Origin: Lanius collurio
Taxonomy: Eukaryota > Chordata > Aves > Passeriformes > Laniidae
Direction of reading: 5' to 3'
Length of the DNA: 64,000 nucleotides
Assembly: GCA_020086605.1 (NCBI GenBank)
Contig: JACBWW010000069.1
Span: 552,293-616,292 of the forward strand
The notes under the pieces: generated by a model
Told to the model about the DNA's origin: nothing
The model's database searches: none
What the model saw: the letters and a program-made list of their open reading frames with translations, nothing else
Translations under genes and position numbers: made by a program
Part shown: one piece after another, positions 1-11,957 of the stretch
How the letters are laid out: every line of letters begins with the position of its first letter
Numbering within the stretch: position 1 is the stretch's first letter

Positions 1-20
1 TCCATCCATCCATCCATCCC
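1..20. repeat. (TCCA)n microsatellite, cut by window edge
   Basis: Nearly five tandem tetranucleotide units open the window. The array probably continues to the left, so its true length cannot be seen. Confidence 0.85.
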
Positions 21-1344
21 TGCAGGCTGGGCTGGACCTCTCCAGGCATTTCTCCACCAGCATGGGCCAATGCCACCCGATTTTAGTACTCTCAAGCTCT
101 GCTGCCCCTACACTGTTCTCAGTGCAGCCCTTTCCCCACGTGTCCCTGTGGTGGGTCCTTTGCCTGGGAAAGGCTCCAGACCAGCAGATCAAGCCTGAGG
201 GGGAATCCTTCCAGCTCCTCTTCAGAATCTGGGGCAGATTTGGGGTGATTTTCCATGGCGGAATGAAACTTATCTGGAGAGTGAACTCAAGGTAGAGAAA
301 GCCTCTGGCTCTCTGTAAAATTGTCTCAGGCTGGAATTCATCAGGATCCTTCAATTGCTGTTTCAACCTCTCCCATCTCCTGTGAGATCAGGCAATTATC
401 CAGGAACTGAGTGTAGTTTCTGGAACTTTAGAGACTGCACGGTCTGGATAAAAAGGCAAGTTTGTGAAAAAAAGCTGCATTTAGTGAGCTCAAGCAAATG
501 TTACTCTCAGGTGTACCCAGCTCAGTAATTTGTCCTTTTTAAGATACAACATAAACTACAAGATGAATGCACATGTATCCAAAAACCTGCCTGAAAGCAG
601 GGAGGGAGGAGCTGGCATGCAGGTATCGGATGTGCCTTAACGAGCTCATTCCACATGCAGAGCCAATGGTTATTCCTGAAGTCACACCCAGAAAAGTGCA
701 GGAGAAGGGGTTGGACAGGATGGATTTAAAGAGCCAGTATAATGTTTACTGACACAACTAACTGTAACCTCATCACCCTGATGTTTTCATTCACCTGCCT
801 CTCCCCTGTACTGGTGGCAGTTTCCCTCCAGCAGGGGAGTCTTCCTGCTCCAGAGCTGTGCCTCTCCATCCTGCCATTTCCCATCAGCTGGCATCGTTCT
901 GTCTCCTCCATCTCCCACTGGAGCCAAGGCTGCTGGGGAGGTTCCCATGTCGCCCACCGGCCTCCCTGAGCCCTTTCAGGTGGATGTTGGTGAGACACCT
1001 GGGCTGTTGCAGGACCTCAGGTGCTGCTCAGCACACCTGAGACAACATCCAAGCCCCATCCCAGCTTTGCTGCCATGGAAGGGGGAAAATGTGGGACAGG
1101 CTTAAAGACCAGATGGAGACCTTTTTCTTAAAAACTAAAAAAAAAAACCCCAAAAATCCCAAACCAAAAAAAACCCAAACCCCCCCAAAACCCTCAAACC
1201 TATCTGTTGATTCTAGAAATGCCCAGGAACCCCTTTAGTTGTTACATATATTTGAATGGCTTTTGACCACTTGAGCTCACAGCTGTTGTTTATGGACGTC
1301 TCTAAAGTGGAATGGCCCTTCCTACCTCCTGCACATCCCACAGC
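21..1344. other. Noncoding unique sequence
   Basis: Mixed-composition DNA with no recognisable gene. Short open frames lie on top of each other on opposite strands (742-969 plus against 726-998 minus), which argues against coding. An A/C-rich run of homopolymer blocks lies at about 1130-1200. Confidence 0.6.
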
Positions 1345-1645
1345 TCCCTGACAGGAGGATGGAACCAGGCGTGTGTTGGTGTCTTCTCTAGGTAACAAAA
1401 AACAGGACAAGAGGAAATGGCCTCAAGTTGCACCAGGGGAGGTTTAGGTGGCATATTTGGAAATTTTTTCACAGGAAAGGTTGTCAAGCATTGGTGGGGG
1501 CTGCCCAGGACAGTAGCAGAGTCACTATCCCTGGAAGTGGCCAAGAAATGGCTGGATGTGGCTCGCTGGTGACTACGGTGGTCATGGGGGGTTGATGGTT
1601 GGACTCAGTGCCCTTATAAACCGTGACAATTCCCTGATTCCATGG
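1345..1645 (+). mobile_element. CR1 LINE fragment, 3' part
   Basis: The sequence follows the avian CR1 3' region in order: a 'tcttctctaggtaaca' segment, 'gaggaaatggcctcaagttg', the 'ggggctgcccag' segment, then 'ggttggactcagtgcc'. It ends near the 'ccctgattccatg' terminus. It is 5'-truncated, as is usual for CR1, and clearly diverged. The reverse-transcriptase region is missing. Confidence 0.85.
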
Positions 1646-2479
1646 CTCTGTCCATGACTGGCCATCTCTGCTGCTGGGAGGGTGAGGGCTGTGCCAGGAG
1701 GACGTGGCCCGTGGACATCCCACCCAGGGTGTGCTGCTGCTGCCACGGGCCTCACCACAGGGAGCAACTCTGGACACCTTCCCCGTGGTCTGCTCAGAAC
1801 TCCCCCACGGACACAGCCACGCCGGACACTGCTCCTCGGGGCAGCTGGCACTGCCCAGTCACCTGGAGGGCATCGCCTGATGCACAGGGACTGCTGGCTG
1901 AGGGGATGGAGCCCTCGCTGGCCCAGGAAAGGCAAAGCACTTTGCAAGAGCAAGTCTTTCAGGGCTAAATCAGCCATTTGATCATCCATGAAGAATAAAG
2001 GCTTGTTTCCTGGTTTCTGGCTGCTCTGCCAAGAGGGAAAAACAAACAAACAACAAATGAGCTCATTATTTTCTGCTGTGCTCTCGGAGATGAACCATCG
2101 CTGGCTTCAGAGGGGATAAAATGCCCGCAGGGATACAGTGCTTCTTCCAGGAGGGCTCTTCTCTCCTAATCTTTTATTTGTGCTGGGTCCAAAAGTGTTG
2201 GTTGCAATCAGTGTTGCCTGAGAAGCGCAACAAAGAAAGAGAATATGGCACAGGGAGAATCCAGGGGGGAAAAAAAGAAGGGAAATTATCTGCCTCCTGT
2301 TTGGCTGTGCATTTGTCTCCATTCATGGGGACAGGAAAACTTGAGTGCATCCCTTTTCTGCATTACAGTTGGATTTAGAAAGGCAATAGGTTGTGTCTGA
2401 GTAAAGGACAGTTCCCTGAGTGGAATAGGATTAAAAAGGGCGGAATGCAAGGGATGCTTAAAGAAGGATTTTCTGGACT
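1646..2479. other. Noncoding unique sequence
   Basis: GC-rich to about 1970, then mixed. Three overlapping open frames of 99-155 codons between 1582 and 2049 occupy both strands and show no recognisable domain. I see no gene here. Confidence 0.55.
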
Positions 2480-2890
2480 CATGAGGAAGATATCATGAAG
2501 TTGTATATAAACAGAAATACAGTTTCATTAATTAATACCAAACATGTAAATACAAATAGGCATCAGAAAGTAAAAGTCAATGTGTGCTGTTTCATTAACT
2601 TACACCTGTGTGTTCAGCACTGCCTCAGAGGTGTTAAATTTGGGTCTAATTAACATAAATTGAATGTTAGCACAGGCTTCAGTGGAGACACAATTTCACC
2701 TTCTATGCACAACCCAATTAGTTTGTGGATCTTTTTGTCCTGAATGCGTGTAATTATTTGGAGTATATCTATATTTTTATTTTCCAAACCCTCCCGAGGC
2801 TCTCAGCTCTCTGTTTAATTATGGATTATGTGGAAAAGCAGGTCTACTAATTAAACACTGTTTTTATTTTAAATCCACTGTTAGATTATT
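2480..2890. other. AT-rich block, candidate conserved noncoding element
   Basis: About 400 bases rich in TAATTA, ATTAA and ATTTG motifs, with no repeat signature and no long open frame. The contrast with the GC-rich flanks and the dense homeodomain-type cores resemble vertebrate conserved noncoding elements. This is inference from texture. Conservation itself cannot be seen in one sequence. Confidence 0.25.
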
Positions 2891-3686
2891 TGTTCAGTGA
2901 CCGCCAGTCCTTAGGATGGAGAAACAATAAGGAGTTGTTCCCCAGTTACTATTTTTCATGTCGTTCATCTTGGCTTTTTGCATCAGATATGAAAGCACAG
3001 TTAAGGCTTATCTGGTTGCCAGAGAGGTGCACCCTCAGCAGCCCCTGGCTGCAGACCCTGGGTGTGCCAAACACGGCTGTGCAAACATTCTGCAGCTGGT
3101 GCAGCTCATGGTTCAGCTCCGTGACACTCAGGTTCAGCTCCCAGCCTGCCATGAAGGGAGCACGAGCGGGGCTTTGGCGTGGGCAGCCCTGGGCACTGTG
3201 GGTGCCACGGACCCTCAGTGGTGCCACACTTGGGGTGTGTGGGGGCACAAAGCAAAACCCAAGCGCACAAGACGTGTCACCAGGAACCCACGTTCCACCT
3301 GGGACAGGGGGTTGGCACCTTTGGTCCTTCCCATCCCACAGCAGCCTCCAGATGGATTTTCCATGACCTTTACCAAGTGCTGGGAGAACCAGTTTGCTGG
3401 TTTGATCACCCTAAACAATGCAGGCAGCTCCTCCCTGTGCCTGGGACTGGGCTCACCATCTCAGGGATGAGTTACCACAACAAACCACAGATGTTTTAGG
3501 GAACCTGAGCAGTGGGATCCCTCTTCAGGATATTCTGTGAGAGGAGACAGCTCTCATGGTGCAGCTCCCACACAGCAGCATCCCACGGGCAGAGCGTGGG
3601 GCAGTGCGCAGGGAGGGGGACGTGCCCTGCAAGGCCGGGGGAACCCCCTGAAAGAAACACTTGGAAATCTTGAGGCATATCCATGG
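2891..3686. other. Noncoding unique sequence
   Basis: Moderately GC-rich. Open frames of 96-170 codons overlap in several frames on both strands between 2890 and 3500. None shows a recognisable domain. Confidence 0.5.
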
Positions 3687-4176
3687 GAACTCCCCTGGAG
3701 CACTGTGTCCAGCCCTGGGACCCCCAGCACAAGATGGGCATGGAGCTGCTGGAGGAAGCCCAGAGGGGGCCATGGAGAGGCTCCAAGGGCAGGAGCTCCT
3801 CTGCTCTGGAGCCAGTCTGTGAGAGCTGGGAATGTTCACCTGGAAAAGGGAAGGCTCCAGGGAGAGCTCAGAGCCCCTTGCAGGGCCTGAAGGGGCTCCA
3901 GGAGAGCTGGAGAGGGACTGGGGACAAGGATGGAGGGACAGGACACAGGGAATGGCTTCCCAGTGCCAGAGGGCAGGGCTGGATGGGATGCTGGGAACTG
4001 GGAATTGCTGGCTGGGAGGGTGGGGAGGGGCTGGGCTGGAATTGCCAGAGCAGCTGTGGCTGCCCCTGGATCCCTGGCAGTGCCCAAGGCCCGTCTGGAC
4101 ATTGGGGCTGGGAGCAGCCTGGCACAGTGGGAGGTGTGGCAATCCCATCCAAAACATTTCTGGGATTCTATGGTTC
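3687..4176 (+). mobile_element. CR1 LINE fragment, long 3' part
   Basis: About 490 bases follow the CR1 3' region in order: 'ctgtgtccag', 'atggagctgctgga', the 'gagagctggga' and 'aaaagggaaggctccaggga' segments, the 'ctggatccctggcagtgccc' core, and the terminal 'gggattctatggttc'. With the copy at 50702-51165 it is one of the two longest here. Long open frames on both strands across it (3525-4475 minus, 3683-4354 plus) are by-products of its GC-rich sequence. Confidence 0.93.
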
Positions 4177-5184
4177 AACATCCATTTCTCTGTCAGGTGA
4201 ACATAAACATGGTCACTGGGGCAGTGACCACGGCAATGCCAAAATGTCCTGTTCCCAAAATTTTTTCTTGATTTCTTCTCTCCAGGCCAGGAAGGTCGAC
4301 AGTTTATTCTCCCACCTTTCCCCAGCGTCAGGCAGAAGGAAAAATCCTGTGTGACAGAGGTGCACAGAGCAGTGCTGGGAGCTGCTGCAGAGCCCCGGGG
4401 AGGGCACAGCCCCCCACTGGGCTGGGACAGGAGCTGCACAAGGAATGGATGTGGACTGCTGTCTTTGTCACCCACAGCTGACTCCCACAGCCACCAAGTC
4501 CCCTGAGCTGCTCAGCCCCAGGGACTTGGCTCAGACCAATGCCCAGCTGAGCTCCTTGTGCTGTTCAGCACAGAAAGCACTGCCTGGGGGTTCTGCAGAA
4601 CCAAATGCTTTTGTCAAACACCTGAGCACACGTTTCTTGAAATAAGCAGTTAATTTATTCTTTTCAGACAAATTTCTCTTGGGCTTATGTATCATGAATT
4701 GCAAAATGATTCGAGGTTTAAACCATTTGTTTTACTGCAAGCAAGCGCTGCAATAATGGTACCTGCAAATGTCAGCAGAGATGGGTGGGGCTGAGGAGGA
4801 ACCCCACAGACTTAAGCTCCTTGTGAACTGCCACCTGACGGGGACATACAGTGTCACAGAGCCGGCAGTGATGGCTGTGCAGTCCCAGCCGGGTGGCACA
4901 TGGGACAGCCACCCGCCATTGTGGGGTGTGGAAGGCCCTGTGCAGGATTCTGTCTCCAGGCTGGGCCTGCTCCACCCTGCCCGTGGCTGCCCCCCTGCTC
5001 CCACAGAGTTTTCCTGAGCTTTTGGGGTCCCAGCAGCCCTGCTCTGAGGGTGATGGGCACGCACAGACCAGGCCACCAGGGACAAGCAGCTCCTCCCCAT
5101 GGCCTGTGGCTCTGGTTGCCTCCAGAAGGATCAAAAGGATGAAACAGCTCCTCCTCAGGATCTACCACCACCATAGAGGCTTGT
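4177..5184. other. Noncoding unique sequence
   Basis: No repeat family or gene recognised. Open frames of 80-172 codons between 4732 and 5372 overlap on both strands. A short AT-rich stretch lies at about 4640-4740. Confidence 0.5.
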
Positions 5185-5245
5185 GGCCGGCTCGTGATCC
5201 CACACCAGTGGCTGGCTCGTGATCCCACACCAGTGGCCGGCTCAT
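5185..5245. repeat. 25-bp tandem duplication
   Basis: Two units of 25 bp (5185-5209, 5210-5234) differ at one base, and a partial third unit follows (5235-5245). Each carries 'ctcgtgatcccacaccagt'. It looks like a local slippage duplication. Confidence 0.85.
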
Positions 5246-5392
5246 CCCCTTCCAGATGCAGGGCCAGCCCCCTCCCCAGGCACGGCCACCTCATGTCCCT
5301 GGGGACTCTCTTCTCCCTTCTGTGTGACTGGCAGAGAAGGTGCTCTGGTAACAACAACAGGGCCCAAACCATGTCTCCACTGCAAGGAAATC

Positions 5393-5655
5393 ATAGAGTA
5401 ACAGAATCACAGAATATCCCGAGCTGGAAGGAGCCACAAGGACCATGGAGTCCAGCTCCTGGCCCTTCACAGGACACCCCAACAATCCCAGCCTGTGCCT
5501 GAGGGCATTGTCCAAACCCTCCCTGAGCTCTGGCAGAGCTGGGGTCCCGCTGTCCCCAGGCCAGGTCCCAGCTCTGAGGCAGCAGAGGCCGGAGATCTCC
5601 CACTCCTCGGAGAGCCCAGGGGGCCGTGAGGAGCTGCCAGCGCTGCTCTGAGGGT
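5393..5655 (-). mobile_element. CR1 LINE fragment
   Basis: The reverse complement of the CR1 3' end starts at the terminal octamer repeat ('acagaatcacagaat'). It continues through 'gagctggaaggagccac', 'gtccagctcctggccc' and 'ttgtccaaaccctccctgag'. The end near 5655 is approximate because similarity fades. Confidence 0.88.
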
Positions 5656-7104
5656 TTCATCCAGCCCTGTTTTACTGCCAGAACCTGTGCAACTGCTGCA
5701 GCTCAGCAGCTTTGCCTCCTCCAGCAAAATCCCCAGCACAAAGTGTTTGTTCTTCAGTAACAGGACGTGTTTTGATTTAGTTGATGTTGCTGGGGAATAG
5801 ATTTAAGGTATATTGAAAAAGCTGCTTTATTCAATAGCAGTCACTACAGGAAGAGCTATAGTGAAATAATTACTGTAGTATGGTTATATGGTAATTATGT
5901 TGGTATAATTGATGAACCTTCCCAGTGCAGAAAAACCCATACTGCTAATAGCAAAGAGAAATTGGAGTTTTTCTGTCCTCAGAAAATGGTTTATTGCCCA
6001 GTCAAAATACACAAGCAACCAGTTAGAGAGAGAAAGTTAGGCCAGAGGGGGAGAGATCTCCACAGCATAATTAATCTCGGTCTAGCTAGAGCCCTGTGTG
6101 AAGGGCAGAGTAAATTCTGGGATATAATTAAGCTCCAGTTCAAAAGCCTAAACTGAAATTGCATTCCCTGCCCTGCTGTGCCCCTCTGCACATTTCACCA
6201 ACAGCACAGTAAACGAATGTGCTGCTGATTTCCATCAGATCCCAGCCCCAGTGGCTGTAGGAAGAAACTTGTGCTCCCACATGGGTCCCTGATCTCCCAA
6301 ATTCCCGTTTCAGCAGTGAGGGGCCTTTCAGCCACGTTTTGAAGGAGTAACACATTTAAATTTGGCTGCCTCTGGAGTCAGGGTTCATCCCCCTGCTCAC
6401 CCCCGAGGGAAGGTTTTACAGAGATTTACTGTTGTTCAGGCTCCAGGGAGTGAAATCGCATCTTCAGTGCTCTCAGGAGCACATCCCTCCTCGGGACAAA
6501 GCTGACAGCCCAGGATGCAGCTTCAGGATGGCACTGTGGTGCCATGGACAGGCCAAACCTTGGGAGATAAAAAAAACAAATATAAAAGTCCCCCCAGAAG
6601 GAGGGATCTCAGGTCCTGGACAATGAGGCATTTTTGTCTGGATTTAAGGCTTTTGACAGCAATAACACAGGTGGTTTGGGGTTTCCTTCCAGCTTTCCAA
6701 CAGGGCTTCAAATATGTTGGAGATACACCCATGAGAAAGAACATCCACAGGCAGGGACAGAAACCCCCTGGCACTACCCCTGCATTTCACACTCTGCTCT
6801 GCCACAGCCAAATCTCCCTTGCACTGACCAGTGTGGCCCTGAGGCTGCCCTCCTGTGCCCCCTGTGCCAGCACAGCTCTGTGCCATCAGGCTGGGATGGT
6901 GGGATGGGGCAGCAGCTGTCCCACACTGGTGGGACCACTATGGATGGATCTTGTCTGCAGGCCTGGTACATGATCCACAAGTCCAGTGGCACTATCTTGC
7001 TGCTTTAAACTTGTTTTATCAAAGGTGTACTTGAGTACTGCCTCCTGACAGATGAAAGCACAATTCTGCTAACACTGCTTCAGCCCAGGCCCATGGCAGC
7101 CAGG
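5656..7104. other. Noncoding unique sequence
   Basis: About 5760-6160 is AT-rich without repeat signature and could be an old conserved noncoding block. The remainder, to the first LTR, is mixed in composition. Open frames of 60-152 codons overlap on both strands at 6430-7010 and show no recognisable domain. Confidence 0.45.
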
Positions 7105-7858
7105 TGTTATAAATGAAATGTCAATTTCATTAGATTAATAATTTGCGCAAGCCAAATTTTTAATATAAAAACAAATAAAATTTATTTTAATCAAATTGAC
7201 AATCAAAATCAGCCACTATAAAAGAAAGCAGGGCCAAGCCTAGGTTCTTGACCCTGGGTGACACATACACAGCTCTGACCACCAGCAGTTCAGAGAGGTA
7301 AGTGCACACCTTGGAGATGTTTGAGTCCAGTTTTTATACTGTTTTTCTTGCTCTTGGCTATGAAATCCTTTGTCTTTTTCATTCTTGATGATACTCTGGT
7401 CCAGTGCTCAGTGGTACATTTAGATGTTGATGTGTCCAAGGATTCTCTTTGTGCTCTGGTTGATGGTTTCCAGTAACTCATCCCAACATATGATGATCTT
7501 TCCGAGAAATCCTTATATGATTACAATGAGGTATCTTGAGCAATAGGTCCCTTCATCAGCAATGTCCAAGGAGCAGCAGATCCTATCTCTTGCTTCTTTC
7601 AGATGGAAAAAGATTCTTGTTGGGTAAGGTGAAATCATGGGTCTGAGGTCATCCCTTGAGCTTGCCTGCACTTCTTATGTTAATTAGTACCTTCCTTGAG
7701 CAAGATGTCATGAGACTTGCCAAGGTGTACTCTGAACACAACTAAGTTTAAACATATACACAATTTACAAGATATAGTTTACATTTTATATCCCATATTA
7801 ATAACTTATTCCAGTTATAGTGTTTTAATTTCTTATGAATTTTGACCCATCTACAACA
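7105..7858 (-). mobile_element. Solo LTR of an endogenous retrovirus, copy 1
   Basis: About 754 bp, homologous over its whole length to 30197-30988 and 58250-59037. The ends are TGTTATAAAT... and ...ACAACA. On the minus strand a TATA box (7332-7339) precedes an AATAAA signal (7181-7186) by about 150 bases, the U3-R-U5 order of an LTR. It lacks about 25 bases present in copies 2 and 3 near 7480. Its flanks (cagg against ttaa) show no target-site duplication, unlike the other two copies. No provirus interior lies beside it. Confidence 0.8.
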
Positions 7859-9424
7859 TTAATAAACAGACTGAGCTCTGCAGGGCAAAGCTGTTTCTGT
7901 CCATGCAGATGGGCTGTAAGGCAGGAATGCTCTGTGGTATCTCCTGTCAGGGTCCTGAGCAAATGGTATCCACCAAAAATTGTCTCTAGGTCAGGCAGGG
8001 CATTCCTTTCTGCACAGGCAGAGCAGTGCTTCTCTTCCTTTATCCTGCATGAGGAAAGGGAGGGAGCATGGCCCCTGAGCTTGGTGACACCAGGCCTTCG
8101 TCCTTTATGACCAGCAGTGCATCTGTGCTTTGGATTCAAAACCCCAGGAATCCTTTGTTGGATGGATTGTGCATAGGAGGCTGGTAATTCCTGCCATGGT
8201 AATAATGCTCTCCTGCTTACACAGTGGCACAATAGGCTCCAAACCTGCAGGTTAACTGGATCATCTCCTTCCCCAGCTAAAGGGGAAAAATCTCTGCTCA
8301 GTTTCAAGGCACCAAGTGCTGATCAAATGATACCAACCCACTTCAGAGGATTTGTTTGATCCTTTTCTAAGTGGCTTAGTCTCCTTTACACTGAATATAC
8401 AAAATCTTTTCTTATATCCAATTAAGATTTCTTCTAGGTTCAGGTGACACTTCACTACCTGTTCAAAGGCTCCTCTCCCTGCTGCAGGAGAGCTCAAGCT
8501 GGCACTTGGAGGTGTGGGGAGGGGACAAATTCCTTGCTTGTTTTTTGGTCAATTTGTCAATTAAACAGAGTGTTTCACACTACCACAGACACAAAATAAT
8601 TGGCTATGCTGCACCTTCCTGGGTAAGTACCTTGGAATCAGTGTGGGAAAGATGACTCGTGTGCTGGAGTGATGCTGCATGTGAGTTGTGAGCCCTAATG
8701 GGGGCATGCCGGCAGTTGTGGGGTTTGTCTGCCAGCTTCCAGGGCCAAACTGGGTGTGGGAAGTGTGGGGAATTGCCCTGGCAGGGCCTTCCATGCCATC
8801 CTGTCCCCTTGCTTCTGCAGAGGGGTGATGTTGCTGCACCATCCTTGTACAACCCTCACTTTCAGGTGCTAATCCCACATCCTTGTTGGCTGTGGATCAC
8901 CACTTGATCAGGGAATTGCATGCTAAAAGGACTTTCTTTAGAGATATTTATTGCCTGTGAGGAGTGTCCTGATGTCCAAGTGACACAAAACCTGTCTGAG
9001 CCTCTTTTTCCTGCTGTGGCCCTGACACCTGAGGGAGCAGCAAGTTGAGCTGTCTCCTGCATCTCTAGTGGTTTTTGCTTGTGTGACCCGTCAATTATAT
9101 TTTAGCAATGCCTTCAAAGGCATTTTGTTTGCACAGGTGTCACCGAAGATTAAGTTTAGCATATGAAGTCTATTATTTGGAAGCTCATGCTTCCCCTATT
9201 CCCAAGAAGAGACTTGGCTCAGTTGTCACAGCCTTGGAGAGGTTTGCAGAGCTGGCAGCCAGAAATACAAACAGCTTCTAACAGCTCTTTTAATCCAGCA
9301 GAGATAAAGTCTAGAAAAGCCAGTCAGTGAGAGCTAAAACCTGACAAACTCAGGTGTGATGGCACACAGAGGACTGGATGGATGGACTGGGATGTTATTT
9401 CTGTGAGGTTCAGAGCTGTTGGGA
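7859..9424. other. Noncoding unique sequence
   Basis: No repeat family recognised. Overlapping open frames of 66-160 codons occur on both strands at 7825-8880. I see no gene. Confidence 0.5.
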
Positions 9425-9545
9425 CTCAAATTTGAGGACATGGTTTGGTGGTGAACATGGTGGTGGTGCTATGTTGATGTTTGGACTTGGTGATCTTGGA
9501 GGCTTTTTTCCAAAATTAATGATTCTGAGACTCTGTGAAATGTCA
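9425..9545 (+). mobile_element. CR1 LINE fragment, extreme 3' end
   Basis: A 'gaggacatggtttggtggtg' segment is followed by 'ttggacttggtgatcttgga', 'cttttttccaaa' and 'atgattctgagactctgtga', all in CR1 3'-end order. It is short and diverged. Confidence 0.75.
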
Positions 9546-9769
9546 GTAGAAGAATCTGTACCTTTACTTTTCAGCGTTCTCCTCTTCCCTTGGGTTTAGT
9601 GATCAATAACATTGGTTTTGACAAGTTCTTTGAATGATGGCTGAAATGTGCATCAGGACAAATCGTTCATCACTCATCCATGACTGGTAAAATTCCTTGT
9701 GTGATAAACTACATGGGAAATCTTTAATCTAGGGCTTTAGGAAAGCTCCTGCCCTGCTAGTGGAGAAGA

Positions 9770-10130
9770 ACTCGTGGGATGGGGTTCCCACTCCGAAGAT
9801 ATCTCCAGTGTAAAGAGGCACCACCACTCCCTCGCTCTGTGCAGCAGCTTGTCCAGGAGATGCAGCTCTCCCGCTGCCGACTCCAGCAGTTCCGCGGGTT
9901 CTGCCTGGGAGGCAGCCGGGGCAGGACTCGGTTGGTTTCCCTGCGGAACAGCACGGGGCTGGAGGCTCAGCCAGCCTCTCCCTGCCCTGGCACCGCTGTG
10001 TTTTCCCCCGCCCCGGTGGGACGGCCCCTCAGGGCGGCTCTGCAGGCACCGGGGGCTGCGCTCCCCCTGCTCTGGAGCCCCTCCCGAGGCCGAGAGCGGG
10101 CTGTAATCGATGCCAGTACGCGGTGCTGAC
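9770..10130. promoter_or_regulatory. CpG-rich block, candidate CpG island
   Basis: By eye this stretch holds about two dozen CpG dinucleotides in some 340 bases at roughly two-thirds GC. The surrounding DNA is CpG-poor. It contains CCGCGG, CCCCGCCCCGG and TACGCGG. No repeat family is recognised in it. It is open on the minus strand (9737-10132, 131 codons) and on the plus strand in two frames, so coding cannot be read from it. A small CpG island, a first exon, or a recently inserted GC-rich element are all possible. Confidence 0.35.
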
Positions 10131-10187
10131 ATGGCTCTTGGGCTCTGGTTTTCTTGGAGTCTTCATTGTTTCGTTATATGCAAAAGC

Positions 10188-10525
10188 TGTAGAGATCCAC
10201 CCCCTGCCATGGGCAGGGACAACTTCCACTGTCCCAGGGTGCTCCCAATCCCATCCAACCTGTCCTAGGACACTTCCAGGGATCCAGGGGCAGCCACAGC
10301 TGCTCTGGCCACCCTGTGCCAGGGCCTGCCCATCCTCCCAGGGAAGAATTTCTTCCCAATATCCCATCTAAATCTCCTCTTTTTTAGCTTAGAGCTATTT
10401 CCCCTTGTCCTGTCACTTGCTCGCCCTTGCAAAACATTCCTTTCCAGACTTCTTGGAGAGATTTGCCTTTTACATCTTTTGGACAAGTCCTGCAGCCCCA
10501 TAGGTGCTGATGGGACTGTTCCAGT
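10188..10525 (-). mobile_element. CR1 LINE fragment
   Basis: The reverse complement of the CR1 3' region includes 'ccccctgccatgggcaggga', the 'gggatccaggggcagccaca' core, 'gaatttcttcccaatatccc', and then 'tttagcttagagctatttcc'. The distal part toward 10525 is diverged, so that limit is approximate. Confidence 0.9.
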
Positions 10526-11957
10526 TTTAAGTGACATTCTGTGGACTTGAATTCACATTTTTCAGGGCTGCTGGTGGTGCATCTGCTCTCATGTATTACC
10601 TTCTCAGCTGTGCAGAGGTTAAGTGTACATTAACAACCACTTTCCTTGGGAACTCTCTCCAGACTCACCTCTGAAGGAGTTTTTAAAAGAACTGGCTTTT
10701 CTTCAATGTGACCTTTTCAGCTGTGAAATTACCGAAGCAGCAGAGCTCTCATCACACTTGCTTTTAAGACTTATTCTTTTTGCTTGTGAAATAAACCAAG
10801 TAACTCTTCACTTTCTGTCTTAAATCATTGCAAGGAGCTTCCTGGTTCCCTGTGGGTTGTGAGCTGTCAGCCTGATGGATCTGCACGTGTAATCAATATC
10901 TGACCCTGGACCTGCACATCCCCTAGGGCTGCCCTTTGTGCACCAGCTGTTGCTGTGGGGTGTGGTGGAAGGGAGCTCGAGGGTGCCAAGGGCGGCTGAG
11001 TCATCAGAGCTCCTGTGTATTGCCTGTGGTTTATTTGTGGTAGCTCACGAGGCAGTTGTGTTTCATATTTTTTTTCCCTTCAGGAAATCCATAGTGAAAC
11101 AACAAAATCTCATTGCTCTGGAATTGAAATCTACTTTACCTTGGGCTCACTTTTGGGTTGTTCCTTTTGTACCTCTGAGGAGTTTCCATCTGACACAACA
11201 TCAGTGCTGCTCAGAGAGGCAGTGATGATGCTCTCAGTGTCCTTTGTCTTGTCTATTTTTAATTTTTGGCTGTTTTTTTTGTTTTTTTTTCATTATTCTG
11301 TGAAATGAGGCACTGATCCACAAGACTTTTGGGAGACCTGATCTTGTGGAATATCAATCCTCAGCCAGGTCTGTGCCCTCAGTGGCCATGGAATCAGGAG
11401 AGAATCTCAGCTCACCCACATCATCTTTTTCTCACCCCAGGTACCATTCGCTGCTCCCACTCCTCCATCTTCCATGCAGCCTGGGCCCTGCTGAGATCTC
11501 TAGGGAGCAAGTCTCCCTGGCCTCCATGGATTTTCTGCCTTTTCCCCTGTGCTGAATGTGGCTCTTGGTCTGAGTCCAGCCAGCTGCAATCCCAGATTTG
11601 TTATCCTAGAGCTCAGCAGTGCAGCCCTGCTCCTCCCCAGCTGCTGCCTGAGTCTGCTGTCCCTCCCTCCCAAGGGCTCTGACCAGAGCCCTGTGCCTCG
11701 TCTTGATTTCACTTGGGCCTTTCACCACTCACAGAGCCTCAGAAGCTCTGTGTGAGCTTGTGCAACTTGTGAATGTTCAAGAAATGTCGTTATTAGGCAA
11801 TAAAGCAAAGAGAGAGCTGGTGCTGTGACAGCCAGAGCTGGCATGTGGCAGGGCAGCGCAGGGATGTGCAGGTGCTGTGGATCCTGTCCCTGCAGGTGAC
11901 TGTGGCTGGGACATGTGCAGGGCTCTGCTCCCCCATGTTGGAGTGGGGGTGCTTCTC
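10526..11957. other. Noncoding unique sequence
   Basis: No gene or repeat family recognised. T-rich runs occur at about 11250-11310. Open frames of 66-117 codons overlap. Confidence 0.5.

Noticed and set aside
3683..4354. 223-codon plus-strand frame
   Set aside because: It is almost entirely the CR1 3' region, which lies downstream of the CR1 protein-coding part.
3525..4475. 316-codon minus-strand frame, the longest in the window
   Set aside because: It lies largely antisense to the CR1 copy at 3687-4176 and is overlapped by long plus-strand frames. GC-rich CR1 sequence is commonly open in several frames.
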